A DNA stretch of 64,000 bases, taken from the NCBI GenBank assembly GCA_030015575.1, contig CM057347.1:405078248-405142247 (forward strand). The letters run 5' to 3'. This document shows positions 45,437-57,356 of the stretch, piece by piece. Under the pieces are notes generated by a model. The model ran no database searches and was not told the DNA's origin. It saw only the letters and a program-made list of their open reading frames with translations. The first letter of the stretch is position 1, and every line of letters starts with the position of its first letter. The position numbers and the translations under genes were made by a program. The DNA comes from Agapanthus africanus. Taxonomy: Eukaryota > Streptophyta > Magnoliopsida > Asparagales > Amaryllidaceae.

Positions 45437-46129
45437 TTAAATTTCGTCTTCTGGTTCCCAAGTTGATTCTCCATGCGAGCGATTCCCCCAAGAAATAAGT
45501 ACGAGAGGGATAATCTTGTTCTTAAGAACCTTTTCTCTTCGATCAACAATCGACACTGGTCGTTCCTCAAAGGTTAAATCCTCTCTTACAGTCAGCTCCG
45601 AATGATCCAGCACGTGCGTTTCATCTCGAACATACTTACGGAGTTGAGATACATGAAACACGTCATGAACATTCGCCAAAGATTGTGGTAAATCCAATCG
45701 ATAAGCTACTTCTCCAATACGCTCCATAATCTCGAAAGGTCCCACGAGTCGAGGACTAAGCTTACCTCGAATCCCAAAACGAATCACTCCTCTAGTCGGT
45801 GATGTCTTCAAGAATACCAGATCACCAACAGCGAACTCTAGAGGTCTTCCCGATGTGTCGGCCTAACTCTTCTATCGATCTTGTGCTGCCTTCAAATGAT
45901 TCCGGATAGTATTAACCTTCTCTACTGTTTGCACGATCAAATCCGGTCCCAACAATCTTCGCTCTCCAACATCGTCCCAACAAACGGGTGAGCGACACTT
46001 GCAACCATACAACGCTTCGAATGGAGCCATCTGAATAGTCGCCTGAAAACTGTTATTGTAAGAAAACTCCACCAAGTGTAGATGATTCTCCCATGAACCC
46101 TTGAAGTCTAACATGTAAGCTCTCAACAT
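45437..46129 (-). pseudogene. Integrase C-terminal part and chromodomain-like end of A
   Basis: The minus-strand segment around 45872-46129 has LVEFSYNNSFQATIQMAPFE and ALYGCKCRSPVCW, typical of Gypsy integrase. The following part (45437-45811) has KLSPRLVGPFEIMERIGEVA and HDVFHVSQLRKYV, and ends with SWGNRSHGESTWEPEDEI, the chromodomain signature W-x-E-P-E-D. Chromodomains direct chromovirus integration toward marked chromatin. Broken; treated as a fossil. Confidence 0.85.
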
Positions 46130-46614
46130 GTCTTCAAGAGTTCAGCATGCTCTTCAAGACTCCTCGAGTAGACCAGAATATCATTGATAAACACCACAAA
46201 AAACTGGTCCAAGAACGGTGAAAAGATTCGGTTCATCAAGTCCATAAATATTGTCGGTGCATTCGTGACTCCGAATGGCATCACTAAATACTCGTAATGT
46301 CCATACCGAGTTCGGAACACAGTCTTGCAAATATCCTTTGATTTAACTTCGACCTGATGATATCCGGATCGCAAATCCAGCTTCGAGAATACCCTCGCGC
46401 CACTAAGCTGCTTGAACAATTTGCCAATGCGAGGGATCGGGTACTTGTTCTTAATAGTCACCCGGTTTAATTCTCGATAATCGATGCACATCCTCCTTGT
46501 GCCATCTTTCTTCTTGACTAGAAGAACTGGAGCTCCCCAAGGTGAATTGCTGCTGCGAATCCAACCCTTCTCAAGTAATTCGGTAACCTGCTTCTTTATT
46601 TCTTCTAACTCCAC
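46123..46614 (-). pseudogene. Reverse transcriptase part of A
   Basis: The minus-strand motifs include [73 protein letters not shown] and [14 protein letters not shown], clear Gypsy RT fingers and palm. The part is shorter than a full RT/RNase H unit. Confidence 0.88.
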
Positions 46615-46619
46615 TGGTG

Positions 46620-48294
46620 CAATTGGAGTACGCCTTTGAGATTAGCGCTGCACCAGGAACATGATCGATTGCGAACTCCACATCTCGTTTTGGCGGTAAA
46701 CCCAAGATATCCTCGAACACGTCCATGAACTCTCGAACTACTGCTGGCGCTTTCTCCTTATCAACTTCTATCGACGAAAGAACATTATTTGTCGGCCTAG
46801 CCCTAAACTCGACTGGCCCGACAGAACTGCTACCTCCAGTAAAACAAAGCCCGGATGTCCGGGAATCTGGAAGATCACTTTCTTTGCCCTACAATCAATG
46901 TGAGCGTGGAAAGTTCCAAGGAAATCCATTCCTAAGACAACTTCATAACTGCCGGTAGCAAACACCAAGAAATCTGTGAATAACTCCCGTCCGCAAATAA
47001 CAACTGAACAATCCTTACATTCTCTACTAGCTATGATCTTCCTATTCCCAGTGTGTATGTCCCAACAACTAGACAGGGTCGTGCAAGTAATCGAGTGTGC
47101 AGCAATAAACTTGGACGGAATAAAATAATGGGATGCACCAGAATCTAATAATGCTAATGCGGGAAAATCATGAACAAGTAGGATACCTGAAACAACTTCC
47201 TCTAAAGCCTTGGCCTCTTCAGCCGTCAGGGTAAAGGCTTGAGCTTGATTGGGTCCCTGAGTTAACTGCTTCCGCTCCTGAAACTGACTCTGCGGTGGCT
47301 TCTGAACATCATCCTTCAATCGTAGCTTTGACGGGCAAACACTGACAATATGATCAGCTGATCCGCAAACCAAACAAAGTCCAAGCATCCTTCGACACTC
47401 CCTCTGCACGTGTCCGAGCAGATGGCAGTACCCACAAATCGTCCTTCCTTTATTATTGGGCACGACTGGCTTCTTCATCGGTTTAATGCCACGCCGGTTC
47501 ACCGGAGTACCTCTGCGTATAGGCGCTTGATTCGGCGTAAACGCCGGCTTCCATACCACGACCTCCTGCTGCAGCGTACCCTCTGTCTTCAATGATAAAC
47601 TCTGCTGCTCCCTGGCTGCTTTAAGAACTTGCGAGAAAGTGGTCAAACCTAGAGATATAATGTGCCTCTGGATGTCCACATCCAAACTACGCATGAACCT
47701 TCGTGCCCTATCAGCATCATTGGCAACCAAAAGTCCATTGAATCTACTAAGTCATGTCCACTCAGCTGCATGCACATCCACGGGTGCGACGTTTTGCTTC
47801 AAGCTGATAAACCTTTCTTCTATTTCCTCTCATGCAGTCTGCGGGAAAAACTTCTCCAAGAAACTCTTTGAGAAAGTAGCCCAACTGATCGGCTTGGGCA
47901 AACAGGTCTCTTCCACAAGCCACCATTCATGGGCTTAGTCAACCAATTGGATGCGTACTACATCCACTCTCTTGTCCTCTAGAATCTGTGCTGCAACGAG
48001 CAAATTCTCCGTATTGACTAGCCACTGCTTTGCTGGCAACGGCTCCTCCAAACCAATGAAAGTGAATGGACCAAGTCTCCTAAAATCCGCCACGGTACCC
48101 ACATGCTCTACCGGTTTGGCCGCAACACTGTTTACGGACAGCTGGACGGTCCGTAAACCTTCCTGAAAAGCTTCGGCTTGACGCTGGTTCAGCTCGGTCT
48201 GCCGCTTCTGGTTCTCCAGCATCCCACGAATTACTCCAAGCAATGCGGCGTCATTAACATGCCTCTGGTATGATCGTAGATTTCTGTCTGCCAT
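46620..48294 (-). pseudogene. Gag, zinc knuckles and protease of A
   Basis: Gag starts near 48294 (MADRNLRSYQRHVNDAALL) and contains FTFIGLEEPLPAKQWLVNTE. Further on come two knuckles, CGYCHLLGHVQREC and CLVCGSADHIVSVC, then the protease active-site block ALLDSGASHYFIPSKFI (near 47150) and the VVLGMDFLG block. Order and spacing are normal for a Tekay-type gag-protease. Some breaks are present. Confidence 0.85.
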
Positions 48295-48712
48295 GATCCT
48301 GCAACCAAGACACCGAAGAGGATTAGTATGATAAACAAGATTCAAACTTGCGATGAATGATGACCAAAATCAAGGATATGAATCAAGACTATAACTCCAA
48401 GTTACTTAAATAGAGTAACGCATTGTAACCATGCCACGGTACATAGTTACAATCATATAACTCTACTCAAGTCGCCCAAATCCTAGTATCAGAATCAAGG
48501 AACATGGAGAAACAATAGGGAACCAAAAGATTTCAAGTCGAGATGCAAAGTGGTTTGCATAACGTCAAGGCAAAGGATCAAGAGAAAGATATGATTCAAG
48601 AATCATGATAACAATGTGGCAGGACATGTTCCTAATCACGGATTTTCCGATTCGTGTATTGGGTTCAATACCCAACTACAAAAGAATCAAACTCGATTAA
48701 CCTAAATCCTAT

Positions 48713-48725
48713 GGCTCTGATACCA
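48713..48725 (-). promoter_or_regulatory. Primer-binding site of A (initiator-Met tRNA type)
   Basis: The minus strand reads TGGTATCAGAGCC, nine bases from the LTR end at 48735. The stretch 48295-48712 between this site and gag is leader without a gene. Confidence 0.88.
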
Positions 48726-48734
48726 AACAAACCC

Positions 48735-51700
48735 TGTCACGCCCCGCTTCCCAGAGTGCGCTAAGATAGGCACGTGATAGAGCCAACCATGCTACCTGTG
48801 GATAGGAAACATCCCTCCACAGTCACACATTACGGCTGTCTAGAGATATCAAGAACAGTAGAAATAAAACAAACTATCTAGTACATGTCCATCAGCCAGA
48901 ATAAACGAGTCAAGAAATAATATGCGGAAGCAATAGATCAATAAACAATAACAATCTGGAATGTACGTCCCAAATACGGGCTCACATCAGGAATGAAAAT
49001 GCTGAAAGAAAACTAAAATACTAACAGGTCCTCACTGCTCAGCCTGCTGACTGAAATACTCCTGCTTGGCCTGCGGCAAAGGTAGAGGATCTGGGGCATG
49101 CAAAACCCAGACATCAGTGCGTCATAATATCAACAATAATATAATCAGGGGGTAGCAAGACATGCAGGCACGAGTATGAACAGTAATAAAGGTATAACAG
49201 TAACATAAATATGGAACAGTGAAGGGTAAAAGCACATATGACTTGCAATGAGTAATCTGAACTAAATACTGGGTTAACTACTCTCAATTCTGTGAAATCA
49301 ATTTAATGAATCGTCGACGTAACTCAATAGTATCCCGTGCATACCCGGGACCACGGCCCAGACTCTCGGGGCTGAATCCGAGACGTGCCGCTAAGCACAA
49401 ACAGGAAATATGTACAGACGATTGATGTTAGCAACATCATCCCGGGACTGGCCTAGCCCCCAAAACTGATCAGTATAAGTCAGGTTTCATCATTGATTTC
49501 CCCATACCCCCAAGTTATGTGTTCAAGTCAGGTATTGATAAGCCTGAAGCTAATGCCAACACAGGAATCAAGCAGGAACAGGTTTGTCTATACAGACAAC
49601 AGGATATGTCCATCGGGACAACATGTCAGGATTGTCGGCATTAGAAACAGGATCAGGTAACATGTCAAGTAGTGATATATCAGGTCATGTCAGGTAGTAT
49701 GCAAGTATCAAGTCATGTCAAGTAATAGACAATAAAAGCATGGATGTACAAATATTTATCAGTGGTTGCCACATTACTATGTAGTGTGCACAATATCAGG
49801 TATGGAGTACTAATATAACAATAAAATGAATTAATGTGACATAGTATGTGAATATGTATAAAATCAATGGATGCACAGTTATCGATTAGGGTTACATTTA
49901 TAGTTCCAATACTAATTATGATGCACTTTATTAAACACGGGGTGTTAATGTAACAATATTATATATTAATGTGATCTGTAGATATAGCTATATGTATATT
50001 ATATGATATGGATGCGAACGGGTATACGAAAACTGTAAAACTTTAATATAGATGTATAATGTGATAAACGGGTAACATTTGATTTATATGGATGCGTAAT
50101 ACTATACCTAACATGTAGCAAGATGATTTAGCATGCGACTAGACATGTAAATAATGATATGGACGCACACGGACGTCATATAACCGTAAAATGATAAACT
50201 GGCAAATGCGGGATGCACAACTAAATAATGTGAAATGGAAATATTCAATTGAATGCAGTATATTGTAGTATAGTATATAACAAGATAAGTTCGTATGCAC
50301 TAAATAGGAAATAGATTGTACGGACGCATACGGATGTCCGAAAACGGTAAAACATGCCGAAATGATAATGTGGATGCATAACTAATCATTAAGGAGTGTT
50401 ATTATTCAAATGGTTATAGAATATAGTAATATAGCATGTAGCAAGATTAAATTTCCTCGATGGATCACGATACGGATACGCGCGGCACGTCCGACGTCTG
50501 TAAAACATCGCAACGCACGCACGGCACATGGAATGGGTCCAAGCAAAGCAAGAGGGTGATCACGCAGGTAAGGTACGTCCTCAGGGTCGTCTGGATCGGC
50601 AGCTACGTCACGGCTCCGGCGATCTATGAAATTACAGATCCAAGATTTAAAGAAAAGAAAAAGAAAAGAAGAGAAGAAGAGGAAGAAGAAAGGAGAAGGA
50701 AGAGGGATTGGCATACTGGGTTCTGTGGTTGTCAGGTAGCAGAGAGGAGGTGATGGTGTCAACGGCGGTGAACGGAGCTCCGGCGATCTAGGGTTTGGTG
50801 TTAGGGTTATGCTAGGGTTAGGTTTGGCTCGGTTGCTGTGTTGGCTGGGGTTGCATGGTTGGTGTAGGAGAGAACATAGGAGAGGGAGGAGAGGAGAGGA
50901 AGGAGATGGAGACGACGAGGGGTCTTCGGCGACGATGGAGTGAGGTGGCGGTGCGGGTTTAAATGGGTGTAGGGTGTGTACAGGGCTGAGTCAGGATTGG
51001 TGGCGGTGGTGTCAGCAGAGAGTGGAGAAGATAGATGAGGTCGTAGAGGCGACGACGAGGTCGTCGGTGGCGAGGTGCCAGAGCGGGGAGATGGGTGCGA
51101 GCGAGGGCAGTCGGGGTTCTTAGGTTTGGGGCTTGGGATCTTGGGGAGAAGGAGAGAGGAAGGTGAGAAGGTGGTTGTAGAGAAGAGGAGGCGAGGTCGA
51201 GGGAAAAATGAGAGGAGGCGGCATAGTTAGGGTTAGGGTTGTGTGCGCGGCAGTATGGGTTTAAAAAGAAAAATAAACGAAGAAGAAGGGATGAAGGAGG
51301 GAGGTGAAGCTAAGCAGAGAAGGGAGGTGATGGGAAACGAGAAATGTACAGTATATGCAATAAGAGAGAGAGAGGGGGGGGGGGAAAGTTTGTTAAAAGA
51401 TTTTAATAAAATACTTATTATAAAGAAAGAGAGAGCTGTGAGATAAAGGGTTAGTTTAAGAAATTAATATATAAAATATATGAAGAAGGAGAGAGAGAGA
51501 GAGTTGTACTGTGGCAAAACAGAAAAGATTTCCATTAAAAAATATTTAAAATATTTTAGCCAAAGTAACGGTTGTAAATATTAGTATATAATATTAGTAA
51601 AATATTTAATATTTGGCTAATACAAAAATAGTCCAAAACATGCCCTGGTCGGGTCTAAAAATTCAGTTTTGAAATACGAAAAATATATGCGATGACTAAA

Positions 51701-52148
51701 TTTAAAAATGAATGCTCGGGTAACGAAAATGCATACCCCCAAGAACGGATGCACGTACGTGCGCGTAGCCATCCAAACAAGTCCGTTTCACTGAACGGGA
51801 CGAGAACAAGATGCGCGGATGCTATCACGGGGTTAGGGGTATCATGCAGGCCATGTTATGTATTTTTAAATTATTTTACGTGACTTAAAATGTTATATGG
51901 TAAAAGATGCAATGCCAGATAAAATGCCAGTATGCAGTACTCATGAAAGTGCACATGTCTATGCAACAAGTCCGGATAAACCATAATATGAACCAAGACA
52001 AGTTCCAAGCATGCGGGTCGGGTCGAAAACTAATACTAAAACTGATGTCAGATGTAATATTTGCACCCAAAATACGGTAAATCAGTAAAATACCATAAAT
52101 AAATAAATACGTAAACTGGAATTGGTATAAATGAACTAGGTTGTTACA
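48735..52148 (-). repeat. 5' LTR of element A
   Basis: The 3414-bp LTR starts TGTCACGCC and ends TTGTTACA, followed by the duplication AACAT (52149-52153). It is uninterrupted and serves as the reference for the split left LTR. It contains the purine-rich tract (50645-50710) and the G run (51374-51384). Confidence 0.92.
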
Positions 52149-52153
52149 AACAT

Positions 52154-54091
52154 GCTTGCTTCGAAGTTTTCGAGGCCGAAGATGATCTACGTCGAGGAGA
52201 CACTAACCCAAACTATCTCTTCACTAATTACGGAATTAGTGAAGCAAACACCCTATATTAAATGGCAAGTAGTAGAGGATGATGAAGTAGGAATTTCGCT
52301 CACATTAGAAATCATTTTCTCACTCAAAATCATCACCATTGAAATAAGCTAGAAAGCTTTTTTCAAGAAGAAGAAGAAGAACAAGTGATGAAATGAATTA
52401 TTGTGTGAGGTTAGAATTGCTACCATGGTGAGTTAGTGTCATGCCTAACTCATGTAGAGAATAAACCATAGATATGAGTTAAGAGTTGGGTTAACAAATA
52501 TCTTAAGGTTGACAAACAAGTGGACTTAGTCAATGAAACTTACAAGCTTCTACAAGCTTTGAACCATGACTCATTATCCAAATGTTTAAAATCCTTAAGA
52601 AAAATAAAACCCTAACTTGACCTAGCATGGTTTGAGTCTCATACTAACTATGTTGCAAGTGTAACCTAGTATGACACACTTATATATATCACATATATAT
52701 TTTGTGCCAAAAAGAAAACAATACATATATCACATATATGTAAAATATATCAAATGTGAGAAAAGAAATCATAAGTGAGCTAATACTAATTAATGTAAAT
52801 TAATATATCAAATATATAATTAGACATTAGATTATCAAATCAACTCTTGATTTAATAATCCGGCTATATCACATATAACCGACTAATATTTATATGTAAC
52901 AACTTATCAAATCAACTCTTGATCCGATAACCCGGCTATATCGCATATAATCGACCAATGTCACAAATCGCGAGAATAGAATACAGTATCACATATCGTA
53001 TTAATCTCGGTCCCGCACATATCACATATGTGCTCCTACTCCGTTTCGCTTGAGCCAGGAAACCCCTCTGTAGGACTCTAAAGACTCGTCAATACGCCGA
53101 CAGTAGGTGATGATCATATCAAACACCCACAAGCCGCAAGCAGTCTGCTAAATGTAACGGCCACCTGGGTATTGAGCGATCAGAAGATCAACAAGCAAGC
53201 CTGCTCGTACTCCTGCGAATCCAATCAGTAACACTACCGTACAGTCTGGTCTTTTCATCTGATATGTCGCATATCTCGTCTAGGGAAACGTCAGACCCCA
53301 GTAACTCGATAAGTCGTGTCGATATGAGGCTCATAACGGGTCGAGAAACTACTGATAACACTTACCAGTATATCTCTAAAGCAGCCCTGGCCAAGGACTT
53401 CCTGTTATAGCCAATCGAGCACAGCGCAATGTCAACTCCCAATATCGGGAGAGACGAAACCTCTCCTATCGCTCATTGCCTCCATGTGATTCGGGACTGT
53501 ACCCAAAAGTCACCGTTTTGCACGCTCTCTTGAACGTGGTAAGGTGAAAATCAAAGCACAGTGGGAATCATACAAGGCTCTATGACGATCTCGGGTCTAC
53601 AGACTAACCTGTACCAGTGTCACTAGAGAACTGCCATATGACGTTAGGTATAATACCATCTAGGAGTTCTCGGCGAGTCCGTTCAGTGTACCCAGTCTCT
53701 ACTGAGCACCCGTATACTGTCTCTGATGTCAAACACCAATGGATATGGGATCATCCATCGCCCATCTACATGGGTCGAGAAGCTATATGCTAGTCTACAC
53801 TGGTATATCGATGTCCTGTCTCGATACACCTACGACTAGGAACATGTACTTATCGACTGCACTGTCCCCACTAGTATGATCTGCATCATAATCCTGGTAA
53901 TCAAGTACTCATCCTAAGGGCTTTATCAACATGTAATATAGAGACAATCAGTGTACATGTTAAGATAAAGTGCAACCAGATAGCATACTATCATGTCGAG
54001 CAAGAAAGTCCTCCATATATATGTCCAAGCATCCACTACAATATACATCATATGTACAGTAATGGCCTCTACGGCATATATATAACTAATA
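52154..54091 (-). repeat. Solo LTR D, second part
   Basis: It resumes the Copia LTR cut at 5470 and matches the F LTR from about 2655 onward. It ends ATAACTAATA, then AATTT (54092-54096) pairs with AATTC at 5201-5205 as the target duplication. Confidence 0.85.
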
Positions 54092-54690
54092 AATTTAAGA
54101 GTAAGGCACCCGGGTCTCAACACCATAAGATAGTGGCCTGTTTCCTTCTAGAACTCGGCTACTTGAGCACTCCGTCGCGGGGTAATTCTAGTGCATGTAA
54201 TGAAAACCTGAATATACAATGGTGACTACGTTCGCAACGTAGACGCGTCCCAAAGAATAATACAAGCCGCAATGACAGCAGTCCACATATTGGATGCTCG
54301 TCACGCATTATGAATATACATTATATCACAAAGAATAACATCTAATACTACATACACCGAGCTATCCATCATGATAAATCTAACATAATCATAATCAACA
54401 AGCAATATTCATCACAGAACATGCAAACTTGCGAGTATCAATTCCGTAACCCCGTCTAGTTGATACATATAGCAATTAGACGATATTTTACCAAACATTA
54501 TGATACACGCAATCAACATAAAACCTATGACCATCGAATACCGCACACATATAGCCAACTCTTCAATTTTCCAAAATACCGAAAATCAAGTGTACTAAAA
54601 GCCGACAAAAAAACCATGCTAAAAACCGCTCCGGGAGTCCGAATGACCTCGGATTGAGCTGAAACTTCACAGAGGACCCTGACACGAAAT
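54092..54690 (-). mobile_element. Element E, right fragment: Copia leader sequence
   Basis: It matches X around 29910-30260, with 'tagaactcggctacttgagc' and 'caatggtgac' blocks, continuing the sequence cut at 5205. Similarity fades toward 54650, where Gypsy remnant G begins. No gene is seen. Confidence 0.65.
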
Positions 54691-57240
54691 TAATGTTGAC
54701 CTAGAGTCTGGTGGAAAGCTGAGGAAATCCTTCTTACACAACCAATAGAGTGGAAGACATTCCGCGATTTATTCGATGCGAAGTTTTTTCTCGAGACTGC
54801 TCGTTTTAAAATGGAACAACATTTCATCCACCTGCAACAAGGCTCTCTGTGAGTAAAATCAGTAGATGAATATGATACCGAATTCATCATGCTTAGAAGG
54901 TAAAAAATTCATCTCAAATTCTGTTCCGTAAAACACATCATTGTTCTGAAATCAACATCTTATCAGGTTCGCGGCATACATGATTCCAACCGATGAACTT
55001 CGGGCTAGACGATTCCAACATGGCATAGACCCGGTGATTCAAGCAGCATTAGCTACAGGCGATTATCCAACACATGAACTCGCTCTGAAGGTAGCACGCC
55101 GTTATGAAGCTGTGGTCAAGAAGAAGGGTAAGCCTCAAGCAGCCGGAATCAAATGCCCTACTGTCCAGATGATAGGAGGAGCCTCTTCTAGGCCAACTTT
55201 TGCCCTCAAGATGTTAGGAGGATCGTTTAACCAGTCCAATCCAGATTTCTATTTCTACTGCAAGAGAACTGAATACTTGGCGAAGGACTGCAGGCGTGCA
55301 AATGGCCTGTGTTTGATTTGTGGCACATCTACTCATGCAATAGGAGCTTGCCCATATCGTAGTAACACAGCACTAACACCCAGACCCGCAATTCCAGCTC
55401 CGTAGAAGCCAGCCATTTAGGCACCTACACCCCACCTAGCTCTTCCTGCACCAGCTCTATGAGGACTGCCAACACAGCCTCAGCGTCAATTCCATCAGGC
55501 ATAAAGAAACATGCCTCAAGGGCAAAAGAATGTGCCTCCGGAGAGGAAGAATGTACCGAGACAATAGGCTTTTACAATGACGGTCGAGGAGGCCGAAACC
55601 ACAGGACAAGTCATCACCGGTAAATTCTTCCATCCTTTCAACCTTTCAATTCCTGTGCATCGTTATACTTTCCCCTATACCTAAACGCAGCCTCACACAA
55701 CTTAGGTACTATGCTAGTAGCCACCCTTGCTGCACTAGCACTTTTCGACACTGGAGCTTCACATTGCTTCATGTCACAACGGTTCATGAGAACGCACGCA
55801 ATTTCCGTCAAGCCACTAAGTTCGAGCTGGAATGTCAGTTCCAGAAATGGAGTCTGGAAGGAAACTTTGGGTTATGATTAGTGCCCAGTTGTAGTTTGCG
55901 GCCAAGAATTCTATACAAATTTCAAAGTACTGGACATTCTAAATTTTGATATTGTGTTGGGAATGGATTGGCTGGGAGTATTTTATGCTACCATTAACTG
56001 CCATCAAAAGAAGCTACTATTTGAGATATCAGATCACCCAGTTTTTTATTTCAAAAGTGGAGACAGAATCTTGGAGCCAGGAAGCTACCGTGCTAGACCG
56101 AAGAATGTAGAAGTGTTCTCTCTACCAGCTGAAGAAGAAAAGCCTGAGCTAGTTCGAGAGTTTGAGGATGTGTTTCTTGAAGACATATCAGGTTTGCTTC
56201 CCGATCGAGCTCTTGAATTCAGTATTAATTTACAACCTGGTGCACAACTTGTAATCAAAACTCCATACCGATTAAGTCTAGAAGGATTGAAGGAGATCCG
56301 TATTCAGTTGGACGAGCTCCTGAAGAAAGGTTGAATCAGATTCAGTACTTCAAGTTAGGGATCACCGGTGTTGCTGGTAAAAAAGAAGGAAGGTACCTAC
56401 CAGATGTGCGTGAATTATAAATCTCTGAACGAGATGATAATTAAGAATAAATATCCACTACCTTGTATCGATGACCTTTTCGATCAGTTAAGTGGGTCTT
56501 GTGTCTTTTCAAAATTATATTTTTGTTCGGGTTATCATCAGGTGAAGGTCAAAGTGTCCGACATTCTGAAGACGGCGTTTAGGACACGTTATGGCCATTA
56601 TGAATATCTCGTAATTCTATTTGGAGTGACCAATACACCTGCCATCTTTATCTACCTGATGAACTAAGTTTTCCGAAAGTACCCAGACAACTTTGTAGTT
56701 ATCTTCATCGACGACATCCTGGTGTATTCAAAAAATCGGAAAGAGCATGCCTAGCACTTACGCATTGTCCTGAAGACATTACGACAACACCAGCTTTACG
56801 CCAAGTACAGCAAATGTGAATCTTGGCTAGATCAAGTCTGATTTCTCGGACACATCATTTCAGGCGAAAGAATCTCCGTAGAGCCAGCTAAGGTGTCAGC
56901 TATCAGCGAATGGTCGACATCAAAAACGGTGAAAGATATAAGAAGTTTCTTGGGCTTAGTAGGATATTACAGACGCTTCATCGAAGGATTTTCAAAGATC
57001 GCAGCAGCCCTGACCAAGTTCACACGTAAAGACGAAACATTCGTGTGGTCAAAAGCATGTGAGAAAGCTTTTGTAGAAGTCAAGTCAAGCTTAACCTCTG
57101 CACCTATTCTTGTAATACCGGATCGATCTGGCGGATTTGATGTGCATTGTGATGCGTCCGGTAAAGGATTATGAAGTGTTCTACATCAGCGTGGAAAGAT
57201 TGCGGCTTTTATAATTTACTGATTCCAACCTGAATCCAAA
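54691..57240 (+). mobile_element. Element G: Ty3/Gypsy remnant on the plus strand
   Basis: The plus-strand order is gag capsid (from about 54700), zinc knuckles (YFYCKRTEYLAKDC and CLICGTSTHAIGAC, near 55250-55350), protease (LFDTGASHCF, near 55740), RT (55960-56880, with [20 protein letters not shown] and [17 protein letters not shown]) and RNase H (56893-57174, with SFLGLVGYYRRFIEGFSKIA and VHCDASGKGL). No LTR of its own is seen; both ends are truncated. It has many breaks and is old. Its gag resembles that of H. Confidence 0.85.
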
Positions 57241-57356
57241 CTCAAACCAGAATCCGAAATAAAAAAAAAACTTGAATACTTGATCATGAATCTGAACACT
57301 CGAATGTCAAACTCAAATTTGAATACTTGGCTCGACTTGACCGAACCATAGATATA
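57241..57356. other. Unassigned spacer between G and H
   Basis: This AT-rich sequence has repeated 'aatctgaa'/'cttgaatact' pieces and a run of ten A. Nothing is recognised. Confidence 0.5.

Larger units (their letters stand above)
5471..52148 (-). mobile_element. Element A: Ty3/Gypsy chromovirus (Tekay-like), broken, with nested insertions
   Basis: Two LTRs of about 3.4 kb flank an internal region of about 3.4 kb (45340-48734) carrying gag, protease, RT and integrase/chromodomain pieces on the minus strand. The 5-bp duplication AACAT flanks the ends. Element B sits in the left LTR. The internal region is shorter than usual for the family and has several breaks, so the element is dead on its own. 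The chromodomain-like C terminus, long LTRs and initiator-Met primer site fit the Tekay (Del) lineage. LTR divergence is a few percent by eye, suggesting an age of the order of one to a few million years. Confidence 0.9.

Noticed and set aside
51228-51242. Interstitial telomere repeat ('gttagggttagggtt')
   Set aside because: It has only two short units of TTAGGG type, not an array of plant TTTAGGG. It is ordinary LTR sequence, with a similar piece at 44400.
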